In this document: in pieces, positions 25,094 through 36,128 of the stretch
Layout: each line of letters begins with the position of its first letter
How positions within the stretch are numbered: the stretch's first letter is position 1
DNA from: Platynereis dumerilii
Lineage: Eukaryota > Annelida > Polychaeta > Phyllodocida > Nereididae
Direction: 5' to 3'
Length of the DNA: 64,000 nucleotides
NCBI GenBank assembly: GCA_026936325.1
Contig: JAPTHN010000025.1
Span: 1,890,001-1,954,000, forward strand
Translations under genes and position numbers: made by a program
Notes under the pieces: generated by a model
What the model saw: only the letters and a program-made list of their open reading frames with translations
What the model was told of the DNA's origin: nothing
Databases searched by the model: none

Positions 25094-25233
25094 AATATTA
25101 GATGGTAAGTCGTCCAATATAGAGTATAATTGGACTCAGAAAAGCTATATTGGACTCGGCGCAAGCGCCTCGTCCAATATAGCTTTTCTTCGTCCAATTA
25201 TACTCTATATTGGACTCCTCACCATCAAATATT
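25094..25233. repeat. 140-bp near-perfect inverted repeat
   Basis: The left arm begins AATATTAGATGGTAAG and the right arm ends with its inverted counterpart CACCATCAAATATT. GTCCAATATAGAGTATAATTGGAC and AGCTATATTGGAC are mirrored around a GGCGC-AA-GCGCC centre at about 25155-25168. The transcript of either strand could fold into a hairpin of about 65 bp. It looks like a foldback/MITE-type element; no target duplication identified. Confidence 0.85.
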
Positions 25234-25630
25234 TATATAATATACACCAGTGGTTTTTACTTGATTGAATGAGGACAATCTGTTATTGTCATGCAAAAAC
25301 ATTTTTGCAGAAACCCGATCTCACTTTGAAAGCATTCTCCATTTCTGATCATAATTCCAGCATGTTTTCTCAAGTAGTTTGAGAAGTGCTTTCAAAAATA
25401 TTAAAATAAGTGTTGGTTTACTTGGTTGTAAGCATAAGTTCAGCAAAAATATGCATCGCTTGTGTAAAAATAAGCAAAATATCCACAAAAATAAGTTGTT
25501 GCGCTGTACTCACTCAAATAAATCCTATTTCGTGAAATAAATCTCATTTCAAAAATTTTACAGCCAAAACGATCAGATACATAAATAGATGGGACTGATA
25601 AACCCCAAAATTAAGATCAAAATTTTCTTG

Positions 25631-25815
25631 TGGATGGATGATTGGAGCTTTACGTCCCGCATTCATGCACTGGGTAGGCCAATTAGGACAGGGGGAGGAC
25701 AAGGCAATGAGGGAATGGATGGTTGAAGTGACCTAGCAACAGCAGCTGAAGAGCTGGATTGGAACTCTGGACCCAAGTCACCAAGTGATTGGCATCCCAG
25801 CACTCTGCCACATTG
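25631..25815 (-). mobile_element. tRNA-derived SINE, minus orientation
   Basis: Same family as 34037-34243. The tail (ATCC)n is at the left and the tRNA-like head at the right. The B-box region is mutated (GTTCCAATCC on the minus strand) and the A-box side is poorly kept, suggesting an older copy. Confidence 0.75.
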
Positions 25816-27177
25816 TGATGTCATCAGCAAGGCACTGTGTGGCGACACGCTGACTTTGTTGACGCATCACAACAGAGTGCGGCGACAATCTGCGCAACCA
25901 AATCCATGTCAAATGCATGAGTTATGTAGACCTATTGCAGTGCATCTCTATTCAAGCATTTATGGTATTGAAAATTTAGCTGACATCAGATGAGCACCAA
26001 AGCATGCAGTGGAAATTGTGAAATATGTACAGACTTGAGAATCACACTGAACATGATGCCCTTCGCTGCATTGAAATCGCCAATAAAAATCACTCCTTTT
26101 CATCAACTTTATGAATGCATTAGCTCTATTTTTCAAGTTTTTCTTTTTAAACAACTCTGATCTAATTTATGGACAGACTGACTAGGACTTCTTGAAAAAT
26201 GTAGGGAGACATTTCAATTTAAGTATTAAAAAAAATATATATGCAAAAATATCAGCTTTTAAGCCTATATCAGCTTTTAAGCCTATATTAATACATTTGG
26301 AGGATATCAAAGATATACATCTGGTATGACAAAAGAATAATTGATCAGTAAGTTCAGTGTGTCAGGACTCTTGACGACTGCAAGACAGGTATCAAAAGCA
26401 CCTTTTCAGCAAGGAGAAAAGAATACTTATTCCTTTGCAGAGAACAAGACAAAAAGATGAAGAAAAAATAATCTGTATTACCATATATGCAGACAACATA
26501 TCATCTGCAGGCGATATAACCAGAAAGACAGCTTTGAAGGTTGAAGGCACTATTGAGAAGATGAATTATATTAAGAATAGTTCGAATTATTCAAGAAATT
26601 CATACTCCAAATAAAACCTAGAATTGCAAATTAATTTTTAGGCCTTTATAACTTTGCCTATAACAGAAGCAGATAAGTTGGAAAGACACAGGACCATGGT
26701 GTCTGTGAGCAGACGAGTTGGCCTTCAATTTTATTTACTCCGGGGATCAATGTGAAAACTTAACTTCCAATTTGATCAATTTATCATTATTATGCCTCAA
26801 AAAATGTCTAATAAATTATCTGTTCATAAAAAACCCATACATGCTCACTGCTCAGTAGGTCTGGGCATGCCCAGTGGAAACCGGGTTGCCTCTGGGCATG
26901 CTCAGTGTTAAATAGGTCAGAGCAAATTTTCAATTGCATTTCTATGGTAGCGAGTAGGGACTTTGCACTAAGAGTTTATTACCCGTTTTCTTTGTTTCTA
27001 CGACATGATAAGAGGGTTCAATTGTCCGTGAGTTGGTAAGTGGCGGATAAAAATGTATTATCTTGCATCGACAAAGGAAAATTGTTCTTATAATTTAAAG
27101 TTCTGAATATTTGTGTGCTTCAGTCTATCGCCTGATCCGTAACACAATTGTTTTATTCTCATTATAAAATTTCAGTT
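25816..27177. other. No recognisable gene
   Basis: AT-rich. Contains small direct repeats such as the doubled ATATCAGCTTTTAAGCCT at about 26246-26290 and the doubled CTGGGCATGC at about 26866-26905. No coding evidence. Confidence 0.45.
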
Positions 27178-27185
27178 AGACAAGG

Positions 27186-27417
27186 CATAGGCGTACGGCG
27201 CGCACAATTTTTAGGGGGGCGAGCGACATTTGCCCGAATTTCAAGATCTAAATTAAATACCATTTCAAATTAAATTGCCTGGAAATCATTAATTTTCAAT
27301 AGTTTTTATTTAATCATCTGCCTGAATTTTTTAGCCTTTTTGCCCGAATCTTACAGTTTCCCAAACTTTGGGGGGGGGGGCGATCGCCCCCCCTGCCCCC
27401 CCTCCGATACGCCTTTG
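27186..27417. mobile_element. hAT-like MITE with 8-bp target duplication
   Basis: 232 bp flanked by the perfect 8-bp repeat AGACAAGG (27178-27185 and 27418-27425). Ends are CATAGGCGTACGG and inverted CAAAGGCGTATCGG. A poly-G tract, GGGGGGCGATCGCCCCCC, lies near the right end. CA..GGCGTA termini with 8-bp duplications fit hAT. Confidence 0.8.
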
Positions 27418-27980
27418 AGACAAGGTAATATAGCAAGATATGTAGAAAGGCAAATAGATCTGGTATATACCAGTTAGACATGATAAGAAAGCCAACTAGA
27501 TCTAGTAAATAGATTCTACCCCATAGGCCAGCAAATCCACCTTTTTGAAGATATAGGCAACGGCCTGGCTTGGTTGTTCATAAAGATTTGTAAAAATCTA
27601 CCAAATATTTGATCTCTGACAGATTCAGCAGACGTTCATATTTACACTCTTCAAATTTCCAACTTTCCATAAGTCCTTTTTGAGACCCACTCAGAATGTA
27701 TATATATCCAGGACAGGCCAGGTCATCAAATTTGAAGTTATGACTTGTACAATAAAAAAACTTTCAACTCAATGCTGGACAGTGGACATTGAGGAATACC
27801 TATTAGCCTCAGACAGAAACTCAGGACACATACAATTTATTCCAACACAATCCTCTCGCTACCCAGTGGCGTATTTAGGGAGTAGGGAAAGGTAGCCGTG
27901 CCACCCGTAACATCGGAGAGATAGGATACGCTACGGATTGTTGCGTACTCGCAACCAGTTATGGCATATCCCTGAGACAG

Positions 27981-28179
27981 ACGGATGGATGACTGGGGCT
28001 TTACATCCTGTATTAACGCACTGGGTAGGCTAATTAGGACAGGAGGACAAGGCAATGAGGCGAAGGATGATTGAAGCAGCCATCCAACAAAGCCAAGGTG
28101 ACCCGGTAAGAGCTAGATTCGAACCCTTGACCCTGCGATTAGCAGTCCAGCACTCTACCACTAGACCAACCCTCCCCCC
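27981..28179 (-). mobile_element. tRNA-derived SINE, minus orientation
   Basis: A full-length copy of the family. Minus-strand order: GGTCTAGTGGTAGAGTGCTGG (A-box region), then GGGTTCGAATCTAG (B box), body with CTTCGCCTCATTGCC and CTAATTAGCC, then the CATCCATCC tail. The split promoter boxes are well preserved. Confidence 0.85.
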
Positions 28180-29990
28180 GAAAACACCAGAATGAACAGG
28201 AGGACAAAAGAACAGTAATGGTATTATAAGCCCATCAATAATATTTATGGCCGCCTCTATTTCACCTTTTTAGTCTATCCACAATCATAAATATGATAAC
28301 GAAAGCATTAAATCCGTTTTAGAAAGAGTCAACACTCAACAGGTATGTTTTTCTATGGAAGAGGGAGTCATCAGATAAATAAACAGTTACTCTGTAAAAA
28401 GTAATTTATAGCTTGTTGTATCTAAATCTATGAAATAAATCATTAGTAGCCTTTTTATTCTGGACTCCGGCAATGATCAGCTGATCAGCTTTTTTTTAGT
28501 CACCTACATTTAGACCTAGAGATTGATTTATTATTATTGAAGATATATCAATCAGTGTCAAGTGCTGCGTAATGCTGACGAGTGGATTTTGCATAAATTT
28601 GTTTACAGAGGACGAATGATGAGCAAGTAAGTGAAAACTTCATTCAATTTCAGGCAATTTTCTTCAATCTTGAGGAAAATAGGTTGCAGAGCAACAAAAC
28701 CTCAGTAGGCCAATGCCACAGATTAAAAAAAAGAAAGAAACTATTTATTCAGTATATAAGCAGCTGATAGTGTGAAATATAATTCTGAAGGTTCCAACTG
28801 AACATTACTTCAGCAGTTCAGACAATAAAGACACTCAAAAGATAAGATCCACGGATGAGATACTCAAGACACAATCAGGGGCACATCCAAGGTGCCAACT
28901 GAACATCGCACAAAATATTATAGGAATATAGGAATTTTTTTTCACGCAAAATACAGGATGATATAGGAGGTTTTCGCCTATTTTAATAAGACAATACAGG
29001 AAATATTGGACAGAGAAACCATCGGCAAATCACCAGATCGCTTCCATCACAAGCCGAAAACGTCATGTCACAGACAAAAACGTGTCTAAAAATTCACATA
29101 TCTGGGGGAAAAAGACGGCTAAACTTTGTTTCCCAAATACGCCTCTGGACACAATGCCAGTTAATGTAATGAAAGTGTTCAATATCACATGCAACTGAAT
29201 TGATACGAATTTGATGAAAAACATCCAGTCATAAGTTTGGAAAACAATGAAATTCGGGGAAAGTCCTGACCGTGACAATGAACCTTGAGTTGAAAATTTA
29301 TAATTAATTTAAAGAGCTTTCCCACCCTTTAATTAAGATACATCACTTCTGATTCATCAGGTGAATACATTGTACTTTGTATCAACTATCCAGTTCAAAT
29401 CAAGTATTCAGGATATAATATTGTTTGCTAGATTATCCGCTAGTTGGCTATTTTCACCACATGTGCATCTCCAATGAAAACACCCAGGCCACTGTAGCCA
29501 TTAAGGAATCACCCAAGTGATTGACAACAACCTCAAAATAGTTTTCAAAGGTCGGAAATGTAAAGTTCTGTACTTACCATGCATATCGGTCATTATTGCA
29601 ACACACTACTTCTTAATTCTCTTCATTCTGAAAATAAAAGAAAGGAACTTATATCTTAGAGCAATGACAAATACATTGCAATGCAACAAGGTGAACAACA
29701 GACCGTCCATAATTTCTGACAGATTATTAATAGCATATTCTATGAAATGACTTTTGAGAGCTATTAACACGATTTTAAAGGCATTGATTTAAATGACTTT
29801 ATTTCAGACATTATCTTATTAACAAAGATTTATTATTACAGGAGGAGCAATGCCGGCACTTTTGACCAGCAGGAAGAATAGACATACAAAAGATGTTCCA
29901 GGATGAGTGATTTTGGCAGTAAAAACTGGGCTTGACATCCTGCATTTCACGGACACCAATCTTAAGCTTATACTAAGCCTTATAATCATG
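28180..29990. other. No recognisable gene
   Basis: AT-rich. Only short frames without domains on both strands. No bounded repeat recognised. Confidence 0.45.
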
Positions 29991-30199
29991 GATGGATGGA
30001 CGGATGATTGGGGCTTTACGTCCTGTATTTATGCACTTGGTAGGCTAATTAGGACAGGAGGAGGATACGGCAATGAGGCGAAAGATGATTGAAACAGCTA
30101 TCAAACATAAGGCCAGGTGACCCGACAAGAGCTGCATTCCAACCCAGGACCCAGCGATCGGCAGTCCAGCACACTATCGCTAGACCAACCCTCCCCCCC
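29991..30199 (-). mobile_element. tRNA-derived SINE, minus orientation
   Basis: Full-length family member. The tail at the left carries four ATCC-type units and the head at the right reads GGTTGGTCTAGCGATAG on the minus strand. The B box is slightly degraded (GGGTTGGAATGC). Confidence 0.85.
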
Positions 30200-31286
30200 A
30201 CCCCCAGCGACTAGAGGAAAAGACTCAAAAGAGACAATATGCAACACATGCAAATTTACCATAAGCATGGGACAATCCCAAGGGTCATGCATGGACACAA
30301 AACATAATGCACAGAAAAGTCTGTGGTAACTAACTTAACTAAGCAATTGACACTTCTAAAAATAAACATGCAAGGTGCCAAATGGTGAGAAAATGGCCTA
30401 CATCTTTCAAAGTATGTCAGATATTTATAAATAAACCAAACTTGAATAGACGTGAAAGAAAGCTTACAAACTTGATAGGTCTTGTCACATAAAATAAAGA
30501 ATTTTATAACAATTGGTGTTATTAGAACAGTATAATACATTGCAACCGGTCATGATTTTTGTTGTATTTTGTTTTTTATTTGTATAACCACTCAGTTTAT
30601 TCATTTTCCTGGAAACAGTTCTAAAGCCATTTAAGTTGCACCGAACTTACCGAAAAACCTGTGCATTCCAGTGTTGCCTACATGCTGCAGCTCAACGAAA
30701 ATCGCAGCAAAATTCTGAAGTTGTTAAAAATTAATAAAATCTATAAAGTTTTATATATATACTAGCTGATCTGTGATGTGGTTATTATATTTCAGCAGTG
30801 GGATGATGTTTCAGCATTAAGAATCTACAAAAGTGGTGACAACAAGAAATTTATAATGGGAAAGATCCGAGACGCCAGATTTATGCTCATATGTATGGAT
30901 CCATATAGCTATATAGGCCTATCTTTAATCATGTTAATCTATTCTATTGATCAAGGACTGAGTTCTGCCTACCTTGCTTGCTCTTAGCTTACAAAAATCA
31001 ATTAATAGATGAAAAAGGTCAGAGAATATATTGGCATATTCAAAATGAATATTTTTGATGCGAAAATATGACATGAAGATTACGAAATCAAAAGAGTTAT
31101 AAATCAGACTTAGGCCTAAGCTGCCAAACCAACTATAAATATCTGCTATAAATCATGGTTAACTGGTCCAGCTTAGAACCCCTACTGCCACAGACGAAAT
31201 AATATTAGCACCCTACTGTGCTACGAGTAGTTAGAATACCATGACAATGATAACATACATACCTACATCATGTGATGAAAGATTTT
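30200..31286. other. No recognisable gene
   Basis: Nothing I can support. Open frames are short and overlap on both strands. Confidence 0.45.
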
Positions 31287-31497
31287 ATTGGCATTTATTG
31301 ACCTGATTCTTTGTTAAATTACTGATATTTGACTATTGCATGAGTAAATCGTGACCTGGTCTTTGATTGTTGATTACAAATTAAGGTGCAACCAATAGAC
31401 ATCCAGAGGGGTTTTAAGTATGTAGCTTATAAATATCTATCCATCTCTCAATAACTATCATAATCAATCTATGGAAGGTATTAATATGATTAAGCAA
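31287..31497. repeat. Segment Y, copy 1 (211 bp, about 99% identical to 33507-33717)
   Basis: From CATTTATTGACCTGATTC to ATATGATTAAGCAA this matches 33507-33717 with only two differences that I can see, at a constant offset of 2,220 bp. It has no TIRs or tRNA boxes, so it is a duplicated segment and not an obvious transposon. Confidence 0.95.
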
Positions 31498-31749
31498 CTA
31501 GAATGGAGTGCATGAGATGCACAAAAGTATCTCTGCTAGGAAAATAAATAGATTCTAATCATTCTATTTGACTCATCTTGAACTAAATAATTTTTGGTAG
31601 GGATCTCTGAACGAGGTGTTGCATGATTTAGGAATGACTATTTGGTGTGAAATAAACTAGATGGGAGCATTACGAGCAGGGGGTCAGCATGCAGTGACTG
31701 CCAGACAGATAGTGTTTGCTGTAAGTCATAACAAGAATCCATGGATTCA

Positions 31750-32835
31750 AAACCGGCCTTTGGCAATTGTATATTCGGGATTGAAATCACGAAGGGGGTC
31801 ATTTATATATTATTACATCGATTGTTTTGTATTGAGCAGTGATAGCCAGACTGATAGTGTTTGCTGCATGCCATTAAACTTTGAGGGGAACCCCTTAGCA
31901 AATGCCTATACCAAATTTCAGAACTGCAAGTGAAATACAAAAGTCACAGTGGGCAATATAAAATATGGTGGCCATTTTGGCAGCCATCTTGGATTTTTCC
32001 AAAAAATTCTGAGAGGAACCCCTTAGTGAATCCCTATACCAAATTTCATAAATCTAAGTGAAATACTAAGGTCACAATGGGCAATTCAAAATATGGCCTC
32101 CATTTTGGCAGCCATCTTGGATTTTTCCAAAGATTTTTGAGTGGAACCCGTTAGTGAATCCCTGTATCAAAATTCATAAATCTAAATGAAATACTAAAGT
32201 CACAATGGGTATTTTAAAATATGGCGGCCATTTTGGCAGCCATCTTGGATTTTTCAAAAAAATTTTGAGGGGAACCCCTAAGTGAATCCCTATACCAAAT
32301 TTTATAAATCTAAGTAAAATACTAAAGTCACAGTGGGCAATTTAAAATATGGTGGCCACTTTGGCAGCCATCTTGGATTTTTTCAAAAAAATTTGAGGGG
32401 AACCCCCTAGTGAATCCCTGTACCAAATTTCATAAATCTATCACAGTGGCCAATTCAAATATGGCGGCCCTTTTGGCAGCCATCTTGGATTTTTCCAAAA
32501 ATTTTTGAGAGGGACCCCTAAGTGAGTCCCTATACCAAATTTCATAAATCTAAGTGAAATAGTAAAGTCACAGTGGGCAATTTAAAATTTGGCGGCCATT
32601 TTGGCAGCCATCTTGGATTTTTCCAAAAATTTTTGAGGGGAACCCCTAAGTGAATCCCTGTACCAAATTTCATATATCTAAATGAAATACTAAGGTCGCA
32701 ATGGGCAATTCAAAATGTGTTGAAAAGAAAAGTGGACAAGTGGACAAGTTGACACATGGACAAGTGGACAAGAGTCCCATTTCACCTTAAGCCCTCCTCT
32801 ATTAACCGGCCTTTGGCCGGTTAAAAACTTTGACC
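31750..32835. mobile_element. Element carrying a 128-bp repeat array, AACCGGCC ends
   Basis: AAACCGGCCTTTGGC occurs at about 31750 and TTAACCGGCCTTTGGCCGG, which is itself palindromic, at about 32803-32822. They bracket the 128-bp repeat array and a short GTGGACAA tandem repeat (32730-32772). I infer one non-autonomous element because the organisation matches the 157-bp-repeat element at 13968-15087. No target duplication or transposase is visible. Confidence 0.4.
31876..32715. repeat. 128-bp tandem repeat with paired CCAT-core motifs
   Basis: CAGCCATCTTGGATTTTT occurs at 31981, 32109, 32237, 32365, 32477 and 32605. Spacings are 128, 128, 128, 112 and 128. Every unit also has GCGGCCATTTTGG (or a one-base variant), GAGGGGAACCCCT and TACCAAATTTCATAAATC. 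Units are roughly 85-95 percent alike. Confidence 0.95.
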
Positions 32836-33385
32836 CTAGGGTTAGCCCCAACCTACGGGTGTCCCCTGAGGTGCCCCCTCCCTTGGGTTAAGGAGTATCC
32901 CCACCCTACCCCTCAGGGTTACCCCATAAGTCACACCCTTATCTATCTACTTTTCTATAGATCTATCTATCTGTAACTGGTCCTCTCATGCCAATTAAAA
33001 GCTGGGGTAGCCAAGAGCCTTGAAGACTAACAAAATATCATCTCCCAGCACTGACAATAAATTCCTCCTCTGCCATCACCTAGTGGACATAAAGGAAACT
33101 AAGCATCTATACACCACCTAGCAGGAAAAGCAGGAACTACTCCAAAGTGTGATTGATCTTCAAAGTAAAATAAGCAAATAAGCTTGAAATAAAGTCAGAT
33201 TTTATCAAGGAAAAGAGTCAAGTGCATGCAATTATGTATGATGGAGCACACAGGTACTCAGTTGAAGAAAAATGAATGAATGAATGAATAAGTGGAGCAG
33301 AGTAAGTGTGACAGTGTGACAGTGTGACATGGGACGGGATTCTAGGAAGCCAGGACTAACAAGATCTCTGTCTCCTAGCAGAGAT

Positions 33386-33506
33386 AATAACACAGCCATG
33401 ATCAACCAATCTTTCAGCCTTATGGCGTCTTTGCTAAGGGTGCCGAAAAAAAAAAAAACATTGGCGGAAGGGGCAGCCAAATGAAAACGGCAAATCTAAT
33501 TCTTGT
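33386..33506. repeat. Segment X, copy 1 (121 bp, identical to 33716-33836)
   Basis: Starts AATAACACAGCCATGATC and ends AAATCTAATTCTTGT. It is identical to 33716-33836, including the A-run length. The two copies flank segment Y copy 2. Confidence 0.97.
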
Positions 33507-33717
33507 ATTGACATTTATTGACCTGATTCTTTGTTAAATTACTGATATTTGACTATTGCATGAGTAAATCGTGACCTGGTCTTTGATTGTTGATTACAAA
33601 TTAAGGTGCAACCAATAGACATCCAGAGGGGTTTTAAGTTTGTAGCTTATAAATATCTATCCATCTCTCAATAACTATCATAATCAATCTATGGAAGGTA
33701 TTAATATGATTAAGCAA
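33507..33717. repeat. Segment Y, copy 2
   Basis: A near-identical copy of 31287-31497, sandwiched between two identical copies of segment X. Its junctions with X are seamless (TTCTTGT/ATTG and TAAGCAA/TAACAC). Confidence 0.95.
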
Positions 33718-33836
33718 TAACACAGCCATGATCAACCAATCTTTCAGCCTTATGGCGTCTTTGCTAAGGGTGCCGAAAAAAAAAAAAACATTGGCGGAAG
33801 GGGCAGCCAAATGAAAACGGCAAATCTAATTCTTGT
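33716..33836. repeat. Segment X, copy 2
   Basis: Identical to 33386-33506 at an offset of 330 bp. Followed by GACGAAATTTTAATATGG, where copy 1 is followed by segment Y. Confidence 0.97.
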
Positions 33837-34036
33837 GACGAAATTTTAATATGGCGTTTATAAATATAATTTACTTGATAATGCAAGTCTTAACAAAGGC
33901 CAACAAAAATGATAATATTTTTTTATAGATCAAAAGGGCACATTGTCATCTTGCCCCCTCGGAGCCCCCTCCCGCCCCCCATCTGGACAGTGGACACCAC
34001 AACCTCTGTGGTGGGCACCTTTGGTCTTTATTTTTT

Positions 34037-34243
34037 CCGGATTGATGGATGTTGAGGTTTTATGTCCTGTATTTTTGCACTTAGTTGGCTAATTAGGACC
34101 GCAGGAGGACATGGCAATGAGGCGAAGGATGATTGAAACAGCTGTTAAACATAGGCCTAGGTGACCACAGCAAGAGCTGGATTCGAACCCTGGACCAAGC
34201 AATCGGCAGCCTAGCTCGCTACCACTAGACCAACCCTCCCCCC
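34037..34243 (-). mobile_element. tRNA-derived SINE, best-preserved copy
   Basis: On the minus strand the head carries a good pol III A box, TGGTCTAGTGG (34232-34222), and B box, GGTTCGAATCC (34189-34179), spaced as in a tRNA gene. A family-specific body follows (TTTCAATCATCCTTCGCC, GGTCCTAATTAGCC, GTGCAAAAATACAGGAC), then a CATCCATCAATCC tail. A full tRNA cloverleaf is not kept. It serves as reference for the copies at 23301, 25631, 27981, 29991, 34792, 35047 and 36129. Confidence 0.9.
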
Positions 34244-34791
34244 TCATTTTCTGGATTGATCATGTCGATACAACGGTCATTTATACAATGAATGCTTCCA
34301 CGATACATATGCTGTATATACAATGTCATAACAACGCACTATCAATCCATCAACATAAACGAGTAAAACGACAGAACAAAATCACACAGGAGTTCAGAAA
34401 CTACAGCCCCAAATATGATGCCAGGCAATATTTCAAGTTCTCAACACATATCTTCATGCCCCATTGCTTCTTGGGGTTAATGCTTTTCTTTTGGTTCACT
34501 GAGAAAATGTTCATGCTGTGCCGAATAGCATTCATAATATCTTTTATAATGCAATAAGTTAGTATAGCAAATAAGCTGCAATATGGGTGAAGATCTAGAG
34601 ATATTGGACATTGACAGATTGTAATATATGTGGAAAATTTAACAACTGCGCACTGACATATTGACATGATAACATTGAATTGTCACAACAGAATCACAAG
34701 TGCGAAATAAAAATATTACGTGAAAAAAGCTATATTTTCATAACATGTAAACATGTGACAAAAGTTTTCTGTTCGAAGATTGATGCCAAAT

Positions 34792-34960
34792 GATGGATGA
34801 ATGGGGCTATATGTTCTTCACTTATGCACTTGGGACTAAGTTGGTGGACTAATTAGGACAGGAGGAGGAAACAGCAATAAGACGAACGATGGTTGAAACT
34901 GCAGACCAACAATGGCGAGGGGAGGCACAGTAAGGTACCACTACGCTAACCCCCACTCTC
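34792..34960 (-). mobile_element. tRNA-derived SINE, decayed copy
   Basis: Body words CTAATTAGGACAGGAGGAGG and the GATGGATGAATGG tail (plus-strand reading) match the family. The head has lost most of its B box. Confidence 0.65.
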
Positions 34961-35046
34961 AGAAGAAATTGGGCGGAAATTATTGGGAAGTTTATCAGTT
35001 TAGACAGTGCTTTACATCCTGCATTTTTGCACACCACTTGGGGCAG

Positions 35047-35092
35047 AGATGGATAGATGAATGATTGTGGCTTTACATCCTGTATCTATGCA
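35047..35092 (-). mobile_element. SINE tail fragment
   Basis: Only the last 45 or so bases of the SINE (GATGGATAGATGAATGATTG, then GGCTTTACATCCTGTAT in plus-strand reading) are present. Confidence 0.55.
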
Positions 35093-35228
35093 TTCGCATT
35101 ATTTCAGTATTTCAATGATCAGTAGTCAAAAGATACCTTTCTTCAATAACTGATAACTCAGAAAGTCAAGAGATCAGACGGGCCAGCTCAAATATATATC
35201 GTATGCTTGGAAAAATGCTGAAATTAGT

Positions 35229-35571
35229 CCCGGGGGGGGGTACTTCGCGGACTTTTGCATACGGATGCGCCACGGCAATTTTGAAAACCAGAACCATTTT
35301 AATCCGGAAAATACGCAAAAACCACAAACCATTTTAATCCTTCAATAAAATTTTTGGCAACCTATTTAATCTTAATGGTTTTTAGACCATTTTAATCTTC
35401 TTTTCAAGCCGATTCTAACAACACCAAACATGTTGGGGTTGCAAAAACCAGAACCAAATTAATCAGAATTGTTAAAAAACCAAAACCATTTTAATCCAAA
35501 AAGGCCAAAATACCAATACCATCCAGCGGCGCCTCTATATACACCCTCTCTTAGTGAGTAACCCCCCCGGG
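35229..35571. mobile_element. G/C-tipped MITE with 8-bp target duplication
   Basis: 343 bp. The left end is CCCGGGGGGGGGTACT and the right end is inverted CCCGGGGGGGTTACT. Flanked by the perfect 8-bp repeat AAATTAGT (35221-35228 and 35572-35579). Internally AAACCATTTTAATCC-like words recur about six times. The 8-bp duplication suggests hAT or a P-like superfamily; no transposase. Confidence 0.8.
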
Positions 35572-36128
35572 AAATTAGTACAAAATTCAGGACATTTAAA
35601 AAGACTGACTTTCTCACATTTATTCACTTAAAAGTTAAGCCGTAGCTATCAGGCAAAACACACTGAAGGACCCAGGGCTTGAATTATTTGCAAACATAAT
35701 TTTGTTTTCAACCCCTGAAATCTGTTAGCACTTGAGCCTGTTGAGGCATTAATAAGATTAAGTATGTTTCAAACCCAAACAGGCGATATTATTTCCCAAA
35801 TCACAAAAAGCAACACTTTGTCACTGCTTTACCGAGAAGAGTACATCACATTGGCCTACATCTTCCTAACTTAGTTTCGATAATATATCAACTCTTAACA
35901 ACGAATACTAGATGAATAGCTTATGTTATGAAAGTTCTAATATTGAAGTAATGCGTGCCACTTATGACATCCTATCATTAGTACTCCTAGTTCAAATATA
36001 TATACTGGATGTCAAAATTTTTTATTATCGATCATCAAGTGCACCAGAAGTTTGTTAGCAAACACTACAAAAATGGCAATGTTTACATGAGCATGATGAG
36101 TGCATTCATGTGCAACCATAAGGAGTAT

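Noticed and set aside
34179-34232. Functional tRNA gene
   Set aside because: A and B boxes are good but the acceptor stem and cloverleaf are not, and the same head recurs in several copies with a common body and tail: it is a SINE.
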